Source of the DNA: Clostridiales bacterium
GTDB lineage: Bacteria; Bacillota; Clostridia; Christensenellales; Aristaeellaceae
NCBI GenBank assembly: GCA_004557125.1
Contig: SFET01000042.1
Location: forward strand, 1 to 19,739
DNA length: 19,739 bases
Direction: 5' to 3'
In this document: in pieces, positions 19,648-19,739 of the stretch
How the letters are laid out: every line of letters starts with the position of its first letter
How positions within the stretch are numbered: position 1 is the first letter of the stretch
The notes under the pieces: generated by a model
Database searches by the model: none
What the model saw: only the letters and a program-made list of their open reading frames with translations
Told to the model about the DNA's origin: nothing
Made by a program: the position numbers and the translations under genes

Positions 19648-19739
19648 ATCCGGCAACGTCCTACTCTCCCGGGCCGTCTCCAGCCAAGTACCATCGGCGC
19701 TGAAAGGCTTAACTTCTGTGTTCGGTATGGGAACAGGTG
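19648..19739 (-). rRNA. rrf: 5S ribosomal RNA, 5' end beyond the window
   Basis: On the minus strand the sequence from the window edge reads CACCTGTTCCCATACCGAAC, then ACAGAAGTTAAGCC, GGTACTTGG and GAGTAGGACG, the conserved 5S core and 3' part. About 20-25 nt of the 5' end lie beyond 19739. The exact 3' end is approximate. It presumably closes a 16S-23S-5S operon coming from the right. Confidence 0.92.

Overview
The window looks like a chromosomal segment of an anaerobic, gut-type Clostridia member (Bacillota). The evidence is strong AGGAGG-type ribosome binding sites, TTG and GTG starts in addition to ATG, an archaeal/eukaryotic-type AspRS, a Bacillota-style Pho/Pst locus and mobile-element cargo typical of clostridial conjugative elements. 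TGA is used as an ordinary stop (for example phoB and phoU). The right-hand 15 kb is GC-rich; roughly 3.1-4.4 kb is clearly more AT-rich. Almost all genes lie on the minus strand; the only clear plus-strand gene is tRNA-Arg.

Region 1 (1-4370) is a decayed mobile-element remnant. It holds the frameshifted C-terminal end of a site-specific recombinase, a zinc-ribbon cargo gene broken by an in-frame TGA where Trp is expected, and an intact element-associated gene of the 'virulence-related protein' type. It also holds a membrane-anchored alpha/beta hydrolase with its own promoter, an XRE regulator and a small beta-rich protein. The regulatory DNA here is dense: a MerR-type promoter with a 19-bp spacer, phased GGGTGCA repeats, long inverted repeats and several intrinsic terminators. 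The remnant lies against the 3' side of a tRNA-Glu gene, a common integration site.

Region 2 (4370-4730) is a tRNA-Gln/tRNA-Glu operon with a consensus promoter and terminator and three hairpins between the two genes.

Region 3 (4756-13644) is a complete phosphate locus, read right to left: pstS-pstC-pstA-pstB-phoU, then nptA (Na+/Pi cotransporter with a PhoU-like tail)-phoB-phoR-HD phosphohydrolase. Two promoters, before pstS and before nptA, carry 11-bp-spaced direct repeats just upstream of the -35 that look like Pho boxes, so PhoB probably drives both halves. PstS has its two halves in swapped (circularly permuted) order.

Region 4 (13733-15214) is aspS of the non-discriminating type, with its own promoter and terminator.

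Region 5 (15226-18991) is a four-gene operon, ridA - YheO/DauR-type regulator - class V PLP enzyme - DAACS-type transporter. It has a consensus promoter, an operator-like inverted repeat just after the transcription start and two tandem terminators. It looks like uptake and breakdown of an amino acid by a reaction that releases an enamine/imine; the substrate is unknown.

Region 6 (19071-19739) has tRNA-Arg on the plus strand, then the 3' part of a 5S rRNA gene on the minus strand. Between them are a very long terminator hairpin, a fragment duplicating the 5S 3' end, and three copies of a short hairpin repeat with compensatory changes.
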